Shown here piece by piece: positions 12,102 through 23,209 of a stretch of 33,209 nt of DNA (within the stretch, counting starts at the first letter, position 1; each line of letters opens with the position of its first letter). The position numbers and the translations under genes are program-made. Under the pieces are notes generated by a model. That model was given only the letters and a program-made list of their open reading frames with translations, did not search any database and was not told the DNA's origin. The stretch is taken from contig JAGWVB010000014.1 in NCBI GenBank assembly GCA_018971105.1, positions 1 through 33,209 of the forward strand, read 5' to 3'. This DNA comes from Burkholderiales bacterium. Its GTDB lineage: Bacteria; Pseudomonadota; Gammaproteobacteria; Burkholderiales; Burkholderiaceae_C.

Positions 12102-12773
12102 TCATCCGGGTTGCCTGGCCGGCTTCAGACCCAGCCCGACCAGGAAGGTTTCCGCGGATTTGTCGCGCGAGGCCTTGGGCTTGATCGGCTTGACGACGCG
12201 GAAGCTGTCCTTGAACAGCTTGACGAGCTGGCTGTAGCCGCTGCCGTGGAAGGTCTTGCACACGAGCGCGCCGTCGGGCTTGAGGTGCTGTTGCGCGAAG
12301 GCGACCGCGAGCTCGACCAGATGCGCGACGCGCGCCGAGTCCGACGACGCGATGCCCGAGAGGTTGGGCGCCATGTCCGAGAGCACGACATCGACCGGCC
12401 GCCCGGCCAGCTCCGCCGTCAGCGCCGCGGCGACGGCTTCCTCGTGGAAATCGCCCTGCAGGAAGGTCACGCCCTCGATCGGCTCCATCGGCAGCAGGTC
12501 GAGCGCGATCAGCGTGCCGTCGAGCGCGCCGACGGCGGCGCCCCGGGGCGCGAACTTGCGGCGCAGGTACTGGCTCCAGGCGCCCGGCGCGGCGCCGAGG
12601 TCGACGACGACCTGGCCCGGACGCAGCAGCTTCAGCGTCTCGTCGATCTCCTGCAGCTTGTACGCGGCGCGCGCGCGATAGCCCTCGCGCTGCGCCAGCT
12701 TGACGTAGGGATCGTTGACATGGTCGTTGAGCCAGGCCTTGTTGATCTTCTTGCTCTTGCTGTCGATCTTCAT
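12102..12773 (-). CDS. rlmE: 23S rRNA 2'-O-ribose U2552 methyltransferase RlmE (FtsJ/RrmJ)
   Basis: Methylates the ribose of U2552 in the A-loop of 23S rRNA late in 50S assembly. The 223 residues show the whole family pattern: the basic start MKIDSKSKK, catalytic Lys39 in RAAYKL, and the SAM-binding loop [10 protein letters not shown] (58-67). The second catalytic Asp is in SDMAPN, the third residue, Lys, in CKTFHGSG, and the final Glu in the '[10 protein letters not shown]' tail. I chose the ATG at 12773; a TTG two codons upstream is possible but unnecessary. It is divergent from yhbY with only 20 bp between the two start codons, so the two genes must share or interleave promoter elements. 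Confidence 0.97.
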   Translation of the reverse strand: MKIDSKSKKINKAWLNDHVNDPYVKLAQREGYRARAAYKLQEIDETLKLLRPGQVVVDLGAAPGAWSQYLRRKFAPRGAAVGALDGTLIALDLLPMEPIEGVTFLQGDFHEEAVAAALTAELAGRPVDVVLSDMAPNLSGIASSDSARVAHLVELAVAFAQQHLKPDGALVCKTFHGSGYSQLVKLFKDSFRVVKPIKPKASRDKSAETFLVGLGLKPARQPG

Positions 12774-12781
12774 GGGCAAAC

Positions 12782-12787
12782 GATAAT
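12782..12787 (+). promoter_or_regulatory. Candidate -10 box for yhbY (leaderless arrangement)
   Basis: GATAAT is a 5/6 match to the sigma-70 -10 consensus and ends 6 nt before the yhbY ATG. Transcription would then start at or next to the A of the ATG, giving a leaderless message. No good -35 is visible at 16-18 bp; TTGCTG at 12757-12762 is 19 bp away. The short spacer also serves rlmE on the other strand. Confidence 0.4.
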
Positions 12788-12793
12788 GGGGTC

Positions 12794-13270
12794 ATGACCG
12801 CGATCCAGCTCACCCCCGCCCAACGCAAGGAGCACCGCTCCGCAGCCCATCACCTCGACCCGGTGGTGATGATCGGCGGCGACGGGCTCACGCCCGCCGT
12901 CACGAAAGAGATCGATCATGCGCTCAACGCCCATGGCCTGATCAAGGTGCGCGCCTTCTGCGACGACCGCGCCGAGCGCGAGACCATGCTCGCCACGCTC
13001 GCCGACGGCCTCGGCGCGGCGCCGATCCAGCATATCGGCAAGCTGCTCGTGCTCTGGCGCCCGATTCCGCCGAAGGAGAAGATCGAGCGCGACGACCGCC
13101 AGCCCGGGCCGCGCATCGTCAAGATCGTCAGCTTCAGCAAGAGCGGCAACCACCGCGCGACGGTGAAGAAGGTCAAGGTGTACGGCAACGAGCGCGTCAC
13201 CGCCGGCGGCCAGATCAAGCGCAACCGCAAGCGTCCCGCCGTCAGTCCGAAGCGCAAGGCGCAGGACTGA
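12794..13270 (+). CDS. yhbY: YhbY-family CRM-domain RNA-binding protein
   Basis: Small RNA-binding protein associated with pre-50S ribosomes in bacteria that have been studied. The CRM domain spans about residues 5-100, with LTPAQRKEHRSAAHHLDP at the start, the glycine-rich loop IGGDGLT, the helix-loop 'LNAHGLIKVRAF' and the strand HIGKLLVLWRP. E. coli YhbY is about 97 residues; this protein has 158, with a basic tail (about 105-158, many Lys/Arg) typical of betaproteobacterial members. It is divergent from rlmE, another 50S maturation factor. Its 3' end overlaps the convergent DUF4149 gene by 29 bp. Confidence 0.9.
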   Translation: MTAIQLTPAQRKEHRSAAHHLDPVVMIGGDGLTPAVTKEIDHALNAHGLIKVRAFCDDRAERETMLATLADGLGAAPIQHIGKLLVLWRPIPPKEKIERDDRQPGPRIVKIVSFSKSGNHRATVKKVKVYGNERVTAGGQIKRNRKRPAVSPKRKAQD

Positions 13271-13721
13271 GCGGCGGCGGCGGCGTCGCCGCACGCCAGG
13301 CCAGCGCCAGCACGATCAGGCCCTTGATGCCGAAGAAGGTGGCGCTGATCGCATGCAGCGCCCCGAACGACAGCGGGCCATGGCCGGCGCGGGCGTCGGC
13401 CATCATCGGCTCGATCACGAACCAGCCGGCGATCGTGCACAGCAGCGTCGCCAGCGCGAGCACGATGCCGGCGCTGAACTGGCTCCCCTGCCCGGCTTCG
13501 GCGGCGCGCCGCGCCGCCAGGCGCTCGAGGACGAGCAGGATGACGCCCAGCGCCAGGCTCGTATAGGCCTCCTGGGCCAGCATGCGGCCGGCGATGCGCC
13601 CGGCATCGTGCACCGGCAGCAGCGCGAACAGCGGCGGCGTGGCGAGCAGCGCCACGCACAGCTGCCAGCCGGCCCACAGCCCGGGCAGCATGCGGCGTGC
13701 ACGTTCGGCGTAGGGATGCAT
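13242..13721 (-). CDS. DUF4149-like four-helix membrane protein
   Basis: A 159-residue protein of unknown function. It has four predicted membrane spans (about residues 12-32, 48-66, 82-104 and 122-145) and a Pro-rich C-terminus. The span pattern, the GLWAGWQLCVALLATPPLF start and the FFGIKGLIVLALA end fit the DUF4149 family, which in Burkholderiales commonly sits between greA and yhbY. The ATG at 13721 was chosen because it directly precedes the first hydrophobic segment. It lies 17 bp downstream of greA on the same strand and converges on yhbY with a 29-bp overlap of coding sequence. Confidence 0.75.
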   Translation of the reverse strand: MHPYAERARRMLPGLWAGWQLCVALLATPPLFALLPVHDAGRIAGRMLAQEAYTSLALGVILLVLERLAARRAAEAGQGSQFSAGIVLALATLLCTIAGWFVIEPMMADARAGHGPLSFGALHAISATFFGIKGLIVLALAWRAATPPPPLSPAPCASD

Positions 13722-13738
13722 CGCAGGCGGCGGCCGGT

Positions 13739-14215
13739 TCAGGAATAGCGGACTTCGACGATTTCCCAATGCCGCAGGCCACCCGGGGCCTGGACCTCGG
13801 CGGTATCGCCGGCCTCCTTGCCGATGAGGGCGCGCGCGATCGGGCTGCTGATCGAGATCAGGCCCAGCTTCAGGTCGGCCTCGTCGTCGCCGACGATCTG
13901 GTAGGTGACCTTGGCGCCGCTGGCCTCGTCCTCGAGGTCGACGGTCGAGCCGAACACGATCTTGCCGCCGGCGTCGAGCGCGGCCGGGTCGATGATCTGC
14001 GCCGCCGCGAGCTTGGATTCGAGCTCCTTGATGCGGCCCTCGATGAAGCCCTGCTTGTCCTTGGCGGCGTCGTATTCGGCGTTCTCGGACAGGTCGCCCT
14101 GCGCACGCGCTTCGGCGATGGCTTGGATCACGGCATGGCGTTCGACCGACTTGAGCCGCTGCAGCTCGTTCTTGAGCAGCTCGGCGCCGCGCTGGGTGAG
14201 GGGAATCGTGACCAT
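13739..14215 (-). CDS. greA: Transcription elongation factor GreA
   Basis: Rescues backtracked RNA polymerase by stimulating transcript cleavage through the secondary channel. Its 158 residues match the E. coli length. The N-terminal coiled-coil hairpin (about 8-75) carries the acidic tip [18 protein letters not shown] with Asp41 and Glu44. The C-terminal FKBP-like domain has the signatures [18 protein letters not shown] and ends in WEIVEVRYS. The ATG at 14215 is preferred over a TTG two codons upstream. A strong hairpin (14234-14278) lies between carB and this start, so greA is either read through from carAB or has its own start of transcription in a very short space. Confidence 0.97.
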   Translation of the reverse strand: MVTIPLTQRGAELLKNELQRLKSVERHAVIQAIAEARAQGDLSENAEYDAAKDKQGFIEGRIKELESKLAAAQIIDPAALDAGGKIVFGSTVDLEDEASGAKVTYQIVGDDEADLKLGLISISSPIARALIGKEAGDTAEVQAPGGLRHWEIVEVRYS

Positions 14216-14233
14216 GGGCAAATCCAGGTGGGC

Positions 14234-14278
14234 AAAGTGAAACCGCCGCAGGGGCCCATGCGGGGCGGCCTGCGGCGG
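14234..14278 (-). terminator. Strong hairpin with T-rich tail between carB and greA
   Basis: Perfect 10-bp arms CCGCCGCAGG and CCTGCGGCGG (14269-14278 and 14243-14252 on the plus strand) enclose a 16-nt GC-rich loop. On the minus strand they are followed by TTTCACTTT. The hairpin lies just after the carB stop and ends 18 bp before the greA ATG. It could be a terminator for carAB or a partial-readthrough attenuator in front of greA. Confidence 0.65.
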
Positions 14279-14293
14279 AAGACGGCGCGCAGT

Positions 14294-17548
<3,255 letters not shown>

Positions 17549-17549
17549 T

Positions 17550-18701
17550 TCAGTTTTTCTCCATCAGCGCCACGAAACGATCGAAAAGGGTGCCGATGTC
17601 GTGCGGGCCGGGACTGGCCTCGGGGTGGCCCTGGAAGCAGAAGGCCGGCCGGTCGGTGTAGGCCAGGCCCTGCAGCGTGCCGTCGAACAGGCTGACATGG
17701 GTGGCGCGCAGGTTCGCCGGCAGCGAGTCGGCGTCGACCGCGAAGCCGTGGTTCTGGCTCGTGATGCTGACGCGGCCGCTGTCGAGGTCCTGCACCGGGT
17801 GATTCGCGCCATGGTGGCCGGCCTTCATCTTGAAGGTCCGCGCCCCCGCCGCCAGCGCCATGATCTGGTGCCCGAGGCAGATGCCGAAGGTCGGGATGCC
17901 GGTGGCGACGAGTTCGCGCACGGCGGTGATGGCGTAATCGCAGGGCTCGGGATCGCCGGGGCCGTTGCTGAGGAAGATGCCGTCGGGCGCGAGCGCCAGC
18001 GCCGCCGCAGCGCTCGTGCGCGCCGGCACCACCGTGACCTTGCAGCCGCGGCTGGCGAGCATGCGCAGGATGTTGCGCTTGACGCCGAAGTCGTAGGCCA
18101 CGACATGGTGCCGCGGCGCCTCCTGGGTCGCGCAGCCGCGGCCAAGGCGCCACTCGGTCTCGGTCCAGTCGTAGGCCGCCGGCGCCGAGACGACCTGGGC
18201 GAGGTCGAGCCCGGCCATCGACGGCGCGCCGCGCGCGAGTTCGACCGCGGCGCGCTCGTCGTCAGCGCCGAGCTCGACGCCCTCGACGAAGGTCGCGATG
18301 CAGCCGTTCTGCGCCCCGGTGCGGCGCAGCACGCGCGTCAGGCGCCGCGTGTCGATGCCGGCGATGGCGACCACGCCCTCGCGCTGCAGGTACTGCGGCA
18401 GCGACATCGTGGCGCGGAAGTTCGAGACCCGCATCGAGACGTCCTTGACGATCAGGCCGGCGGCATGGACGCGGTCGGCCTCGACATCCTCGTCGTTGAC
18501 GCCGACGTTGCCGATGTGCGGATAGGTCAGCGTGACGATCTGCCGGCAGTAGCTGGGGTCGGTCAGGATCTCCTGGTAGCCGGTCATGGCGGTGTTGAAC
18601 ACCACCTCGCCCACCGTGCGGCCGGGCGCGCCGACCGAATGGCCGCGGAAGATCGTGCCGTCTGCAAGGGCGAGCAAGGCGGGGGGCAGGACGGGCAGCA
18701 A
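17550..18701 (-). CDS. carA: Carbamoyl-phosphate synthase small (glutaminase) subunit CarA
   Basis: Hydrolyses glutamine and passes ammonia to CarB. The N-terminal domain begins [20 protein letters not shown]. The class I glutamine amidotransferase domain has the nucleophile Cys in [13 protein letters not shown] and the His-Glu pair in [11 protein letters not shown]. There is no suitable in-frame ATG at the N-terminus. A TTG at 18701 (383 residues, against 382 in E. coli) lies 9 nt after a GGAG. An ATT codon immediately before it is at better spacing, about 6 nt. I chose the TTG; an upstream TTG at 18770 would add a Ser/Ala-rich tail that does not look like family sequence. A GlcG-like gene lies 171 bp upstream on the same strand. 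Confidence 0.95.
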   Translation of the reverse strand: MLPVLPPALLALADGTIFRGHSVGAPGRTVGEVVFNTAMTGYQEILTDPSYCRQIVTLTYPHIGNVGVNDEDVEADRVHAAGLIVKDVSMRVSNFRATMSLPQYLQREGVVAIAGIDTRRLTRVLRRTGAQNGCIATFVEGVELGADDERAAVELARGAPSMAGLDLAQVVSAPAAYDWTETEWRLGRGCATQEAPRHHVVAYDFGVKRNILRMLASRGCKVTVVPARTSAAAALALAPDGIFLSNGPGDPEPCDYAITAVRELVATGIPTFGICLGHQIMALAAGARTFKMKAGHHGANHPVQDLDSGRVSITSQNHGFAVDADSLPANLRATHVSLFDGTLQGLAYTDRPAFCFQGHPEASPGPHDIGTLFDRFVALMEKN

Positions 18702-18838
18702 AATGGAAAGCTCCGGGGTTTGCACGCTCCCAGCGCCGCTTGCCGCCGCTCGAGGCGTCGAGGGCTGCAAAGGGGGTCCGAGGGGAAACCGACGTCGGAG
18801 TTTCGCTAGGGCTGCGGTGTTGGCAGGTAAACCGCCGG

Positions 18839-18868
18839 ATTGTAGCCGCTGCGGCGCGATGCCGCAGC
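18839..18868 (-). promoter_or_regulatory. Hairpin and -10-like box upstream of carA
   Basis: Just after the stop of the upstream GlcG-like gene, GCTGCGGC and GCCGCAGC (18861-18868 and 18848-18855) form a perfect 8-bp stem with a 5-nt loop. Four bases later on the minus strand is TACAAT (18844-18839), a 5/6 -10 match. The hairpin has no T-tract, and no -35 is convincing. A start here would give carA a leader of about 130 nt. Confidence 0.4.
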
Positions 18869-18872
18869 CGGC

Positions 18873-19277
18873 TCAGGCGCCGAGGGCCGCGATGCCGGCG
18901 CGCGCGATCTGCGCATCCTCGGGCGACTTGACGCCGCTGACGCCGACGGCGCCGAGGCACTGGCCCTCGACGACGATGGGCACGCCGCCCTCGAGCATGC
19001 CGTCGACGGGCGCGCTCAGGAACGCATAGCGGCCCTGGTTGATCACGTCCTCGAAGCCCTTCGTCTCACGCCGAGCGATCGCCGCGGTGCGCGCCTTGGC
19101 CGCGGCGACCTGGGCGGAGAACGGCGTCGCGCCGTCCAGGCGCTGCAGCCACAGCAGGTGGCCGCCGTCGTCGGTGATCGCGATCGTCACGGCCCAGCCA
19201 TGGTGGTGGGCCTCGGCCTCGGCGGCGGCGGCGATGGCACGGACATCCGCCGCTTGGAGCATCGGTTTGGTGTTCAT
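18873..19277 (-). CDS. GlcG/HbpS-family (DUF336) protein
   Basis: A 134-residue protein of the GlcG/HbpS-like family, profilin-like alpha/beta proteins found near glycolate or heme-related genes; their biochemical role is mostly unsettled. The family pattern is clear: 'AEAEAHHHGWAVTIAITDDGGHLLWLQRLDGA', then KARTAAIARRETK, then GGVPIVVEGQCLGAVGVSGV, and an ending AQIARAGIAAL. The ATG at 19277 was chosen; in-frame sequence upstream is Arg-rich and has no family character. No signal peptide is present, so a cytoplasmic location is expected. It is divergent from the Bax-inhibitor-1 family gene and points toward carA. Nothing in the neighbourhood suggests glycolate use. Confidence 0.82.
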   Translation of the reverse strand: MNTKPMLQAADVRAIAAAAEAEAHHHGWAVTIAITDDGGHLLWLQRLDGATPFSAQVAAAKARTAAIARRETKGFEDVINQGRYAFLSAPVDGMLEGGVPIVVEGQCLGAVGVSGVKSPEDAQIARAGIAALGA

Positions 19278-19338
19278 GGGGCAACGATACCGCGTTCGGG
19301 ACACGGTTTGTCGTCCACCAAGCCCGATGGATGGAACC

Positions 19339-19344
19339 TAGAAT
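19339..19344 (+). promoter_or_regulatory. Candidate -10 box upstream of the Bax-inhibitor-1 family gene
   Basis: TAGAAT matches 5/6 of the -10 consensus and lies 46 bp before the ATG at 19391. No clear -35 hexamer is visible 16-18 bp upstream, so this is only a candidate. Confidence 0.35.
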
Positions 19345-19390
19345 GCCGTGCAAGCGTCCAATGACGCGTCTTTCAACTCGTGGAGGCTAA

Positions 19391-20086
19391 ATGAACGACA
19401 ACATCCAGAGCTATGCCGGCTCCGCCGCCGGCGGCACCCTGGTTGCGGAACGCAACCGCGTCCTGCGCAACACCTACTGGCTGCTCGCGCTCTCGATGGT
19501 GCCCACCGTGCTCGGCGCCTGGATCGGGGTCGAGACCGGCATCATGGCCCGGCTGGGCCATGGCATGAGCTTCCTGGTCTTCATGATCGGGGCCTACGGG
19601 CTCATCTTCGCGATCGAGAAGAACAAGAACTCGGCCGCCGGCGTGCCGCTGCTGCTGGGCTTCACCTTCTTCATGGGACTGATGCTGGCGCGGCTGCTGG
19701 CGATGGTGCTCGGTTTCCGCAACGGCGGCTCGCTCATCATGCTCGCCTTCGGCGGCACCGGCGCCGTGTTCTTCGGCATGGCGACGCTGTCGACGGTGGT
19801 CAAGCGCGACCTGAGCGGCATGGCCAAGTTCATGTTCATCGGCGTCATCCTGGCGCTGGTGGCGATGGTGGCCAACATCTTCATCCAGAGCAGTTCGCTG
19901 ATGATCACGATCTCGGTGCTGGTGATCGGCATCTTCTCGTTCTTCATCCTGCACGACCTCAAGCGGGTCCAGGACGGCGAGGAGACGAACTACATCAGCG
20001 CCACGCTGGGCGTCTACATCAGCCTGTACAACGTGTTCTCGAACCTGCTGGCGCTGCTCGGCATCTTCGGCGGCCAGCGCGACTGA
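19391..20086 (+). CDS. Bax inhibitor-1 / YbhL-YccA family membrane protein
   Basis: An inner-membrane protein of 231 residues with a short cytoplasmic N-terminus and about seven membrane spans (from about residue 28 onward). It belongs to the BI-1/TMBIM superfamily; E. coli YccA, a relative, is a modulator of FtsH. Family features are the 'VLRNTYWLLALSM' entry into span 1, the GFTFFMGLML span, and the late 'FFILHDLKRV' segment with an Asp in the position implicated in ion/pH sensing in characterised homologues. A strong GGAGG ribosome site precedes the ATG by 5 nt. It is convergent with rlmD, and a terminator-like hairpin follows. Confidence 0.9.
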   Translation: MNDNIQSYAGSAAGGTLVAERNRVLRNTYWLLALSMVPTVLGAWIGVETGIMARLGHGMSFLVFMIGAYGLIFAIEKNKNSAAGVPLLLGFTFFMGLMLARLLAMVLGFRNGGSLIMLAFGGTGAVFFGMATLSTVVKRDLSGMAKFMFIGVILALVAMVANIFIQSSSLMITISVLVIGIFSFFILHDLKRVQDGEETNYISATLGVYISLYNVFSNLLALLGIFGGQRD

Positions 20087-20107
20087 GCGTTGCCCCTGCC
20101 TGACGAC

Positions 20108-20128
20108 GGGGCCCGCGGGCCCCGTTTC
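20108..20128 (+). terminator. GC-rich palindrome with short T-run after the BI-1 family gene
   Basis: GGGGCCC (20108-20114) and GGGCCCC (20117-20123) are perfect arms around a 2-nt centre, followed by GTTTCT. It lies 22 bp after the stop codon and just before the convergent rlmD stop codon. The tight loop means the inner pairs must open, but it is still the most terminator-like sequence here. Confidence 0.6.
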
Positions 20129-20132
20129 TCAT

Positions 20133-21476
20133 TCAGGCGCGGTCGAAGACCGCGATCGACTCGACATGCGCCGTGTGCGGGAACATGTTGACGACGCCGG
20201 CCAGCGCGCAGCGGTAGCCGCCCTGGTGCACCAGCAGGCCGGCGTCGCGCGCCAGCGTGGCCGGGTTGCAGCTGACGTAGACGATGCGCGCCGGGCCCTG
20301 CCAGCCGCCCGCCTGCTGCAGGTCGGCCACGGCCTTGGCGAGCGCGAAGGCGCCCTCGCGCGGCGGGTCGACGAGCCAGCGCTGCGCGTCGCCGAGCGCG
20401 CGCAGTCCCGCGGCGTCGATTTCGAACAGGTTGCGCGCGGCAAAGCTCGTCTTGGCAGCGAGGCCGTTGGCGCGCGCGTTCGCGCGCGCGCGCTCGACCA
20501 GCCCCTCGCTGCCCTCGATGCCGAGCACCGAGCGCGCGCGCGTCGCCAGCGGCAGCGTGAAGTTGCCCAGGCCGCAGAACCAGTCGATCACGCGCTCATC
20601 GGGCTGCGGCTCGAGCAGCCCGAGCGCGCGCGCGACCAGCACGCGGTTGATATGCGGGTTGACCTGGGTGAAATCGGTCGGCTTGAACGGCATCGTGACG
20701 CCGAACTCGGGCAACCGGTAGGCCAGCACCGGCCCGGCCTCGTCGAGCCGATGCACCGACTCCGGCCCCTGGGGCTGCAGCCACCACTGCACCGCGTGCG
20801 CGGCGCCGAACTCGCGCAGCCGGCCCAGGTCGGCCGCGCTCAGCGGCTCGAGATGGCGCAGCACGAGCGCGGTGACGCCGTCGCCGGCCGCGAGCTCGAT
20901 CTGCGGCAGGCGGTCGCGCTGGTCCATGGACCCGACGAGCGCGCGCAGCGGCAGCAGCATCGCGCTCACGCGCGGCGGCAGCACCGGGCAGACCGTCATG
21001 TCGGCGACATAGCGCGACTTGCGCTCATGGAAACCGATCAGCACCTGGCCCTTCTTGGCCACATGGCGCATCGACAGCCGGGCGCGGTCGCGGTAGCCCC
21101 AGGCCGGGCCCTCGATCGGGCGCAGCATGCGCCCGGGTTTCACCTTGGCCAGATGCCAGAGGTTGTCCTCGAGCACGCGCTGCTTGACCGCCACCTGCGC
21201 GGCCGGGTGCAGATGCTGCATCTTGCAGCCGCCGCAGGCGCCGGCATGGAGGCCGAAATGCGGACAACCGGGCCTCACGCGCTGCGAGCTCTCGCGCTCG
21301 ATCGCGCTGACCTGGCCCTGCTCCCACTGGTTCTTCTTGCGCGCGACCTGGACCTGCACGCGCTCGCCGGGCAGGGCACCCTCGATGAAGACCACCTTGC
21401 CGTCGGCGCGGTGCGCGACGCCCTGGGCCTCGAGGTCGAGCGACTCGACCTCCAGCCATTCGTAGCCGCTGCTCAC
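20133..21476 (-). CDS. rlmD: 23S rRNA m5U1939 methyltransferase RlmD (RumA)
   Basis: SAM- and [4Fe-4S]-dependent enzyme methylating U1939 of 23S rRNA. The 447 residues show an N-terminal TRAM domain (about 5-62). The cluster cysteines are Cys71, Cys81 and Cys84, with a fourth at Cys163. SAM binding is in the Rossmann core '[16 protein letters not shown]', and the catalytic nucleophile is Cys403 in [12 protein letters not shown]; the general base Glu lies near 439-440. The start is GTG at 21476, 12 bp after the nlpD stop; there is no nearby ATG and no obvious ribosome site, so the exact start is uncertain by a few codons. It directly follows nlpD, where rpoS often stands in relatives. Confidence 0.96.
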   Translation of the reverse strand: MSSGYEWLEVESLDLEAQGVAHRADGKVVFIEGALPGERVQVQVARKKNQWEQGQVSAIERESSQRVRPGCPHFGLHAGACGGCKMQHLHPAAQVAVKQRVLEDNLWHLAKVKPGRMLRPIEGPAWGYRDRARLSMRHVAKKGQVLIGFHERKSRYVADMTVCPVLPPRVSAMLLPLRALVGSMDQRDRLPQIELAAGDGVTALVLRHLEPLSAADLGRLREFGAAHAVQWWLQPQGPESVHRLDEAGPVLAYRLPEFGVTMPFKPTDFTQVNPHINRVLVARALGLLEPQPDERVIDWFCGLGNFTLPLATRARSVLGIEGSEGLVERARANARANGLAAKTSFAARNLFEIDAAGLRALGDAQRWLVDPPREGAFALAKAVADLQQAGGWQGPARIVYVSCNPATLARDAGLLVHQGGYRCALAGVVNMFPHTAHVESIAVFDRA

Positions 21477-21488
21477 GGGAGGTGCCGT

Positions 21489-22382
21489 CTAGCGCGGCGG
21501 CAACAGCTTGAGCGGGTCGATCGGCTTGCCCTGGCGCCGGATCTCGAAATGCAGTTCGACGCGGTCGGCCTCGGTATCGCCCATCTCGGCGATCTTCTGC
21601 CCGCGATGGACGATCTGGTCCTCCTTCACCAGCAGGGTCTGGTTGTGGGCGTAGGCCGAGAGGTAGGTCGCGTTGTGCTTGACGATCACGAGATTGCCGA
21701 GCCCGCGCAGACCGGCGCCGGCGTAGACGACGCGGCCGTCGGCCGCGGCCAGCACCGGATCGCCGGCCTTGCCGAGGATGTCGATGCCCTTGTTCTTCGC
21801 CTCGTCGAACGCGGTACCGATGGCGCCGGTCGCCGGCCACATCCAGTTGATGTCTTCGTCGCCCTCGTGCGCGACGGCTGCGCCGGTCGTGCCATTGGCG
21901 CCCGCGGCCGCCGATGCCGGCGCCGCGCCGGCCACGGGCCGGCCGTCGAGCGTGCGCGTCTCGACCCTTCCGACCGGCGCGACCGGCTTCACGCTGACGC
22001 CGTTGGCGCCCGGCTCGGCCCCCGGCGGCACGACGCGCAGCACCTGCCCGACCTCGATCCGGTCCGGGTTGACGAGCGCGTTCCAGCGCACGATGTCGCG
22101 CCAGTTCTGGCCGTTCTCCAGCGCCACCCGGATCAGCGTGTCGCCCGGCCTGACGGTGTAGTAGCCCGGCTTGCCGGCGTTCTCGGCACCGGGCGGCGCC
22201 TTCGCGGGCTCGGCCGCGCTGGCGGCGGGCGCGGGCGCATGGGCGATGCGCGCCGGGCTGCGGTCCTCGACCGGCGCGCGCGTCGGCGTCGCGGCGCAGC
22301 CCAGCAGGATGAACGCGGCGCAGCCGGCGGCGGCGAGCGCACGCAGGCGGCGGCTACGGTTGGATATCGATAGGATGTTCAT
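21489..22382 (-). CDS. nlpD: NlpD-like murein hydrolase activator lipoprotein (LysM + LytM/M23)
   Basis: Outer-membrane lipoprotein expected to activate an N-acetylmuramyl-L-alanine amidase during cell separation. The 297-residue precursor has a signal peptide with lipobox ILLGC (lipidated Cys29) and a Pro/Ala-rich linker. A LysM peptidoglycan-binding domain spans about 74-118 (YYTVRPGDTLIRVA to QVLRVV). The C-terminal LytM domain reads NKGIDILG, GLGNLVIVKHN, YLSAYAHN and LHFEIR. The first zinc ligand of active M23 peptidases (HxGxD) is Asn here, as in E. coli NlpD, so the domain should be catalytically dead and act as an activator. Its ATG overlaps the pcm stop by 4 bp. It is the last gene of surE-pcm-nlpD. 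Confidence 0.94.
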   Translation of the reverse strand: MNILSISNRSRRLRALAAAGCAAFILLGCAATPTRAPVEDRSPARIAHAPAPAASAAEPAKAPPGAENAGKPGYYTVRPGDTLIRVALENGQNWRDIVRWNALVNPDRIEVGQVLRVVPPGAEPGANGVSVKPVAPVGRVETRTLDGRPVAGAAPASAAAGANGTTGAAVAHEGDEDINWMWPATGAIGTAFDEAKNKGIDILGKAGDPVLAAADGRVVYAGAGLRGLGNLVIVKHNATYLSAYAHNQTLLVKEDQIVHRGQKIAEMGDTEADRVELHFEIRRQGKPIDPLKLLPPR

Positions 22383-23209
22383 GCGGCGCCGGATTTTAGA
22401 GGGACGAAATGGACCGCATCGTGACGCTGGCGCTGCAGACCCGCCGCGCCGCGATCGATCACCACCAGCACCTGGCCGCCGCTGGCGGCGTCGAAGGTCG
22501 GCGCGACGAGGCGGCCGCCGACCGCGAGCTGGTCGATCCAGGGCTGCGGCAGGGCGTCGCCGCCCGCCGCGGCGATGATGCTGTGGTACGGCGCGCGCGG
22601 CGCGTGGCCGAGGCGGCCGTCGCCGTAGACGAGCTGCAGGCCGGCCCTGCGCACGCCGGCCAGATGGCCGCGCGCCTTGTCGTGCAGCGCCTGCAACCGT
22701 TCGATCGAGACCACGCTGCGCCCGAGTTCGGCCAGCAGCGCAGCCTGGTAGCCGCAGCCGGTGCCGATCTCGAGCACCGAGCCCAGATGGCCCTGGGCGC
22801 GTGCCGCGGCCCCCTCGCACAGCAGCGCCAGCATGCGCGCGACGACCGAGGGCTTGGAGATCGTCTGCCCGAGCCCGATCGGCAGGCTCGTGTCCTCGTA
22901 GGCCTGGTTGGCGAGCGCGGTATCGACGAAACGGTGGCGCTCGACCCGCGCCAGGGCCTCGAGCACCGGCTCGCAGGCCAGGCCCTCGGCGCGCAGGCGC
23001 TGCACCATGCGCGCGCGCATCGCCGCGCTGTCCAGGCCCAGGCCGGCCGGCGTCGCGCGCCCCGCCGCCTCGTGCAGGGCCTGCTGCTGCGCATGCTGCG
23101 CCGCATGCTGGAGCGGGCGCTGCGGCCGCAGCAGTTCGGTGGCCGGCCTGGTGCGCGGCGCGGCGCCGACGCGGTCGAGCGCGAGCGGGAAGCGCGGCGC
23201 GCGCGTCAT
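22379..23209 (-). CDS. pcm: Protein-L-isoaspartate O-methyltransferase Pcm
   Basis: Repairs isoaspartyl residues in aged proteins using SAM. The 276-residue protein is longer than the ~208-residue E. coli enzyme. Residues 1-57 are an extension with a Gln/His-rich patch (about 35-46), absent from the standard family core. The core starts at about [14 protein letters not shown] (57-70). It has the family motif '[19 protein letters not shown]' (109-127), SAM motif [18 protein letters not shown] (145-162) and VYGDGRLG. The ATG at 23209 overlaps the surE stop (ATGA at 23206-23209), and its own stop overlaps the nlpD start, so all three genes are translationally coupled. Confidence 0.95.
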   Translation of the reverse strand: MTRAPRFPLALDRVGAAPRTRPATELLRPQRPLQHAAQHAQQQALHEAAGRATPAGLGLDSAAMRARMVQRLRAEGLACEPVLEALARVERHRFVDTALANQAYEDTSLPIGLGQTISKPSVVARMLALLCEGAAARAQGHLGSVLEIGTGCGYQAALLAELGRSVVSIERLQALHDKARGHLAGVRRAGLQLVYGDGRLGHAPRAPYHSIIAAAGGDALPQPWIDQLAVGGRLVAPTFDAASGGQVLVVIDRGAAGLQRQRHDAVHFVPLKSGAA

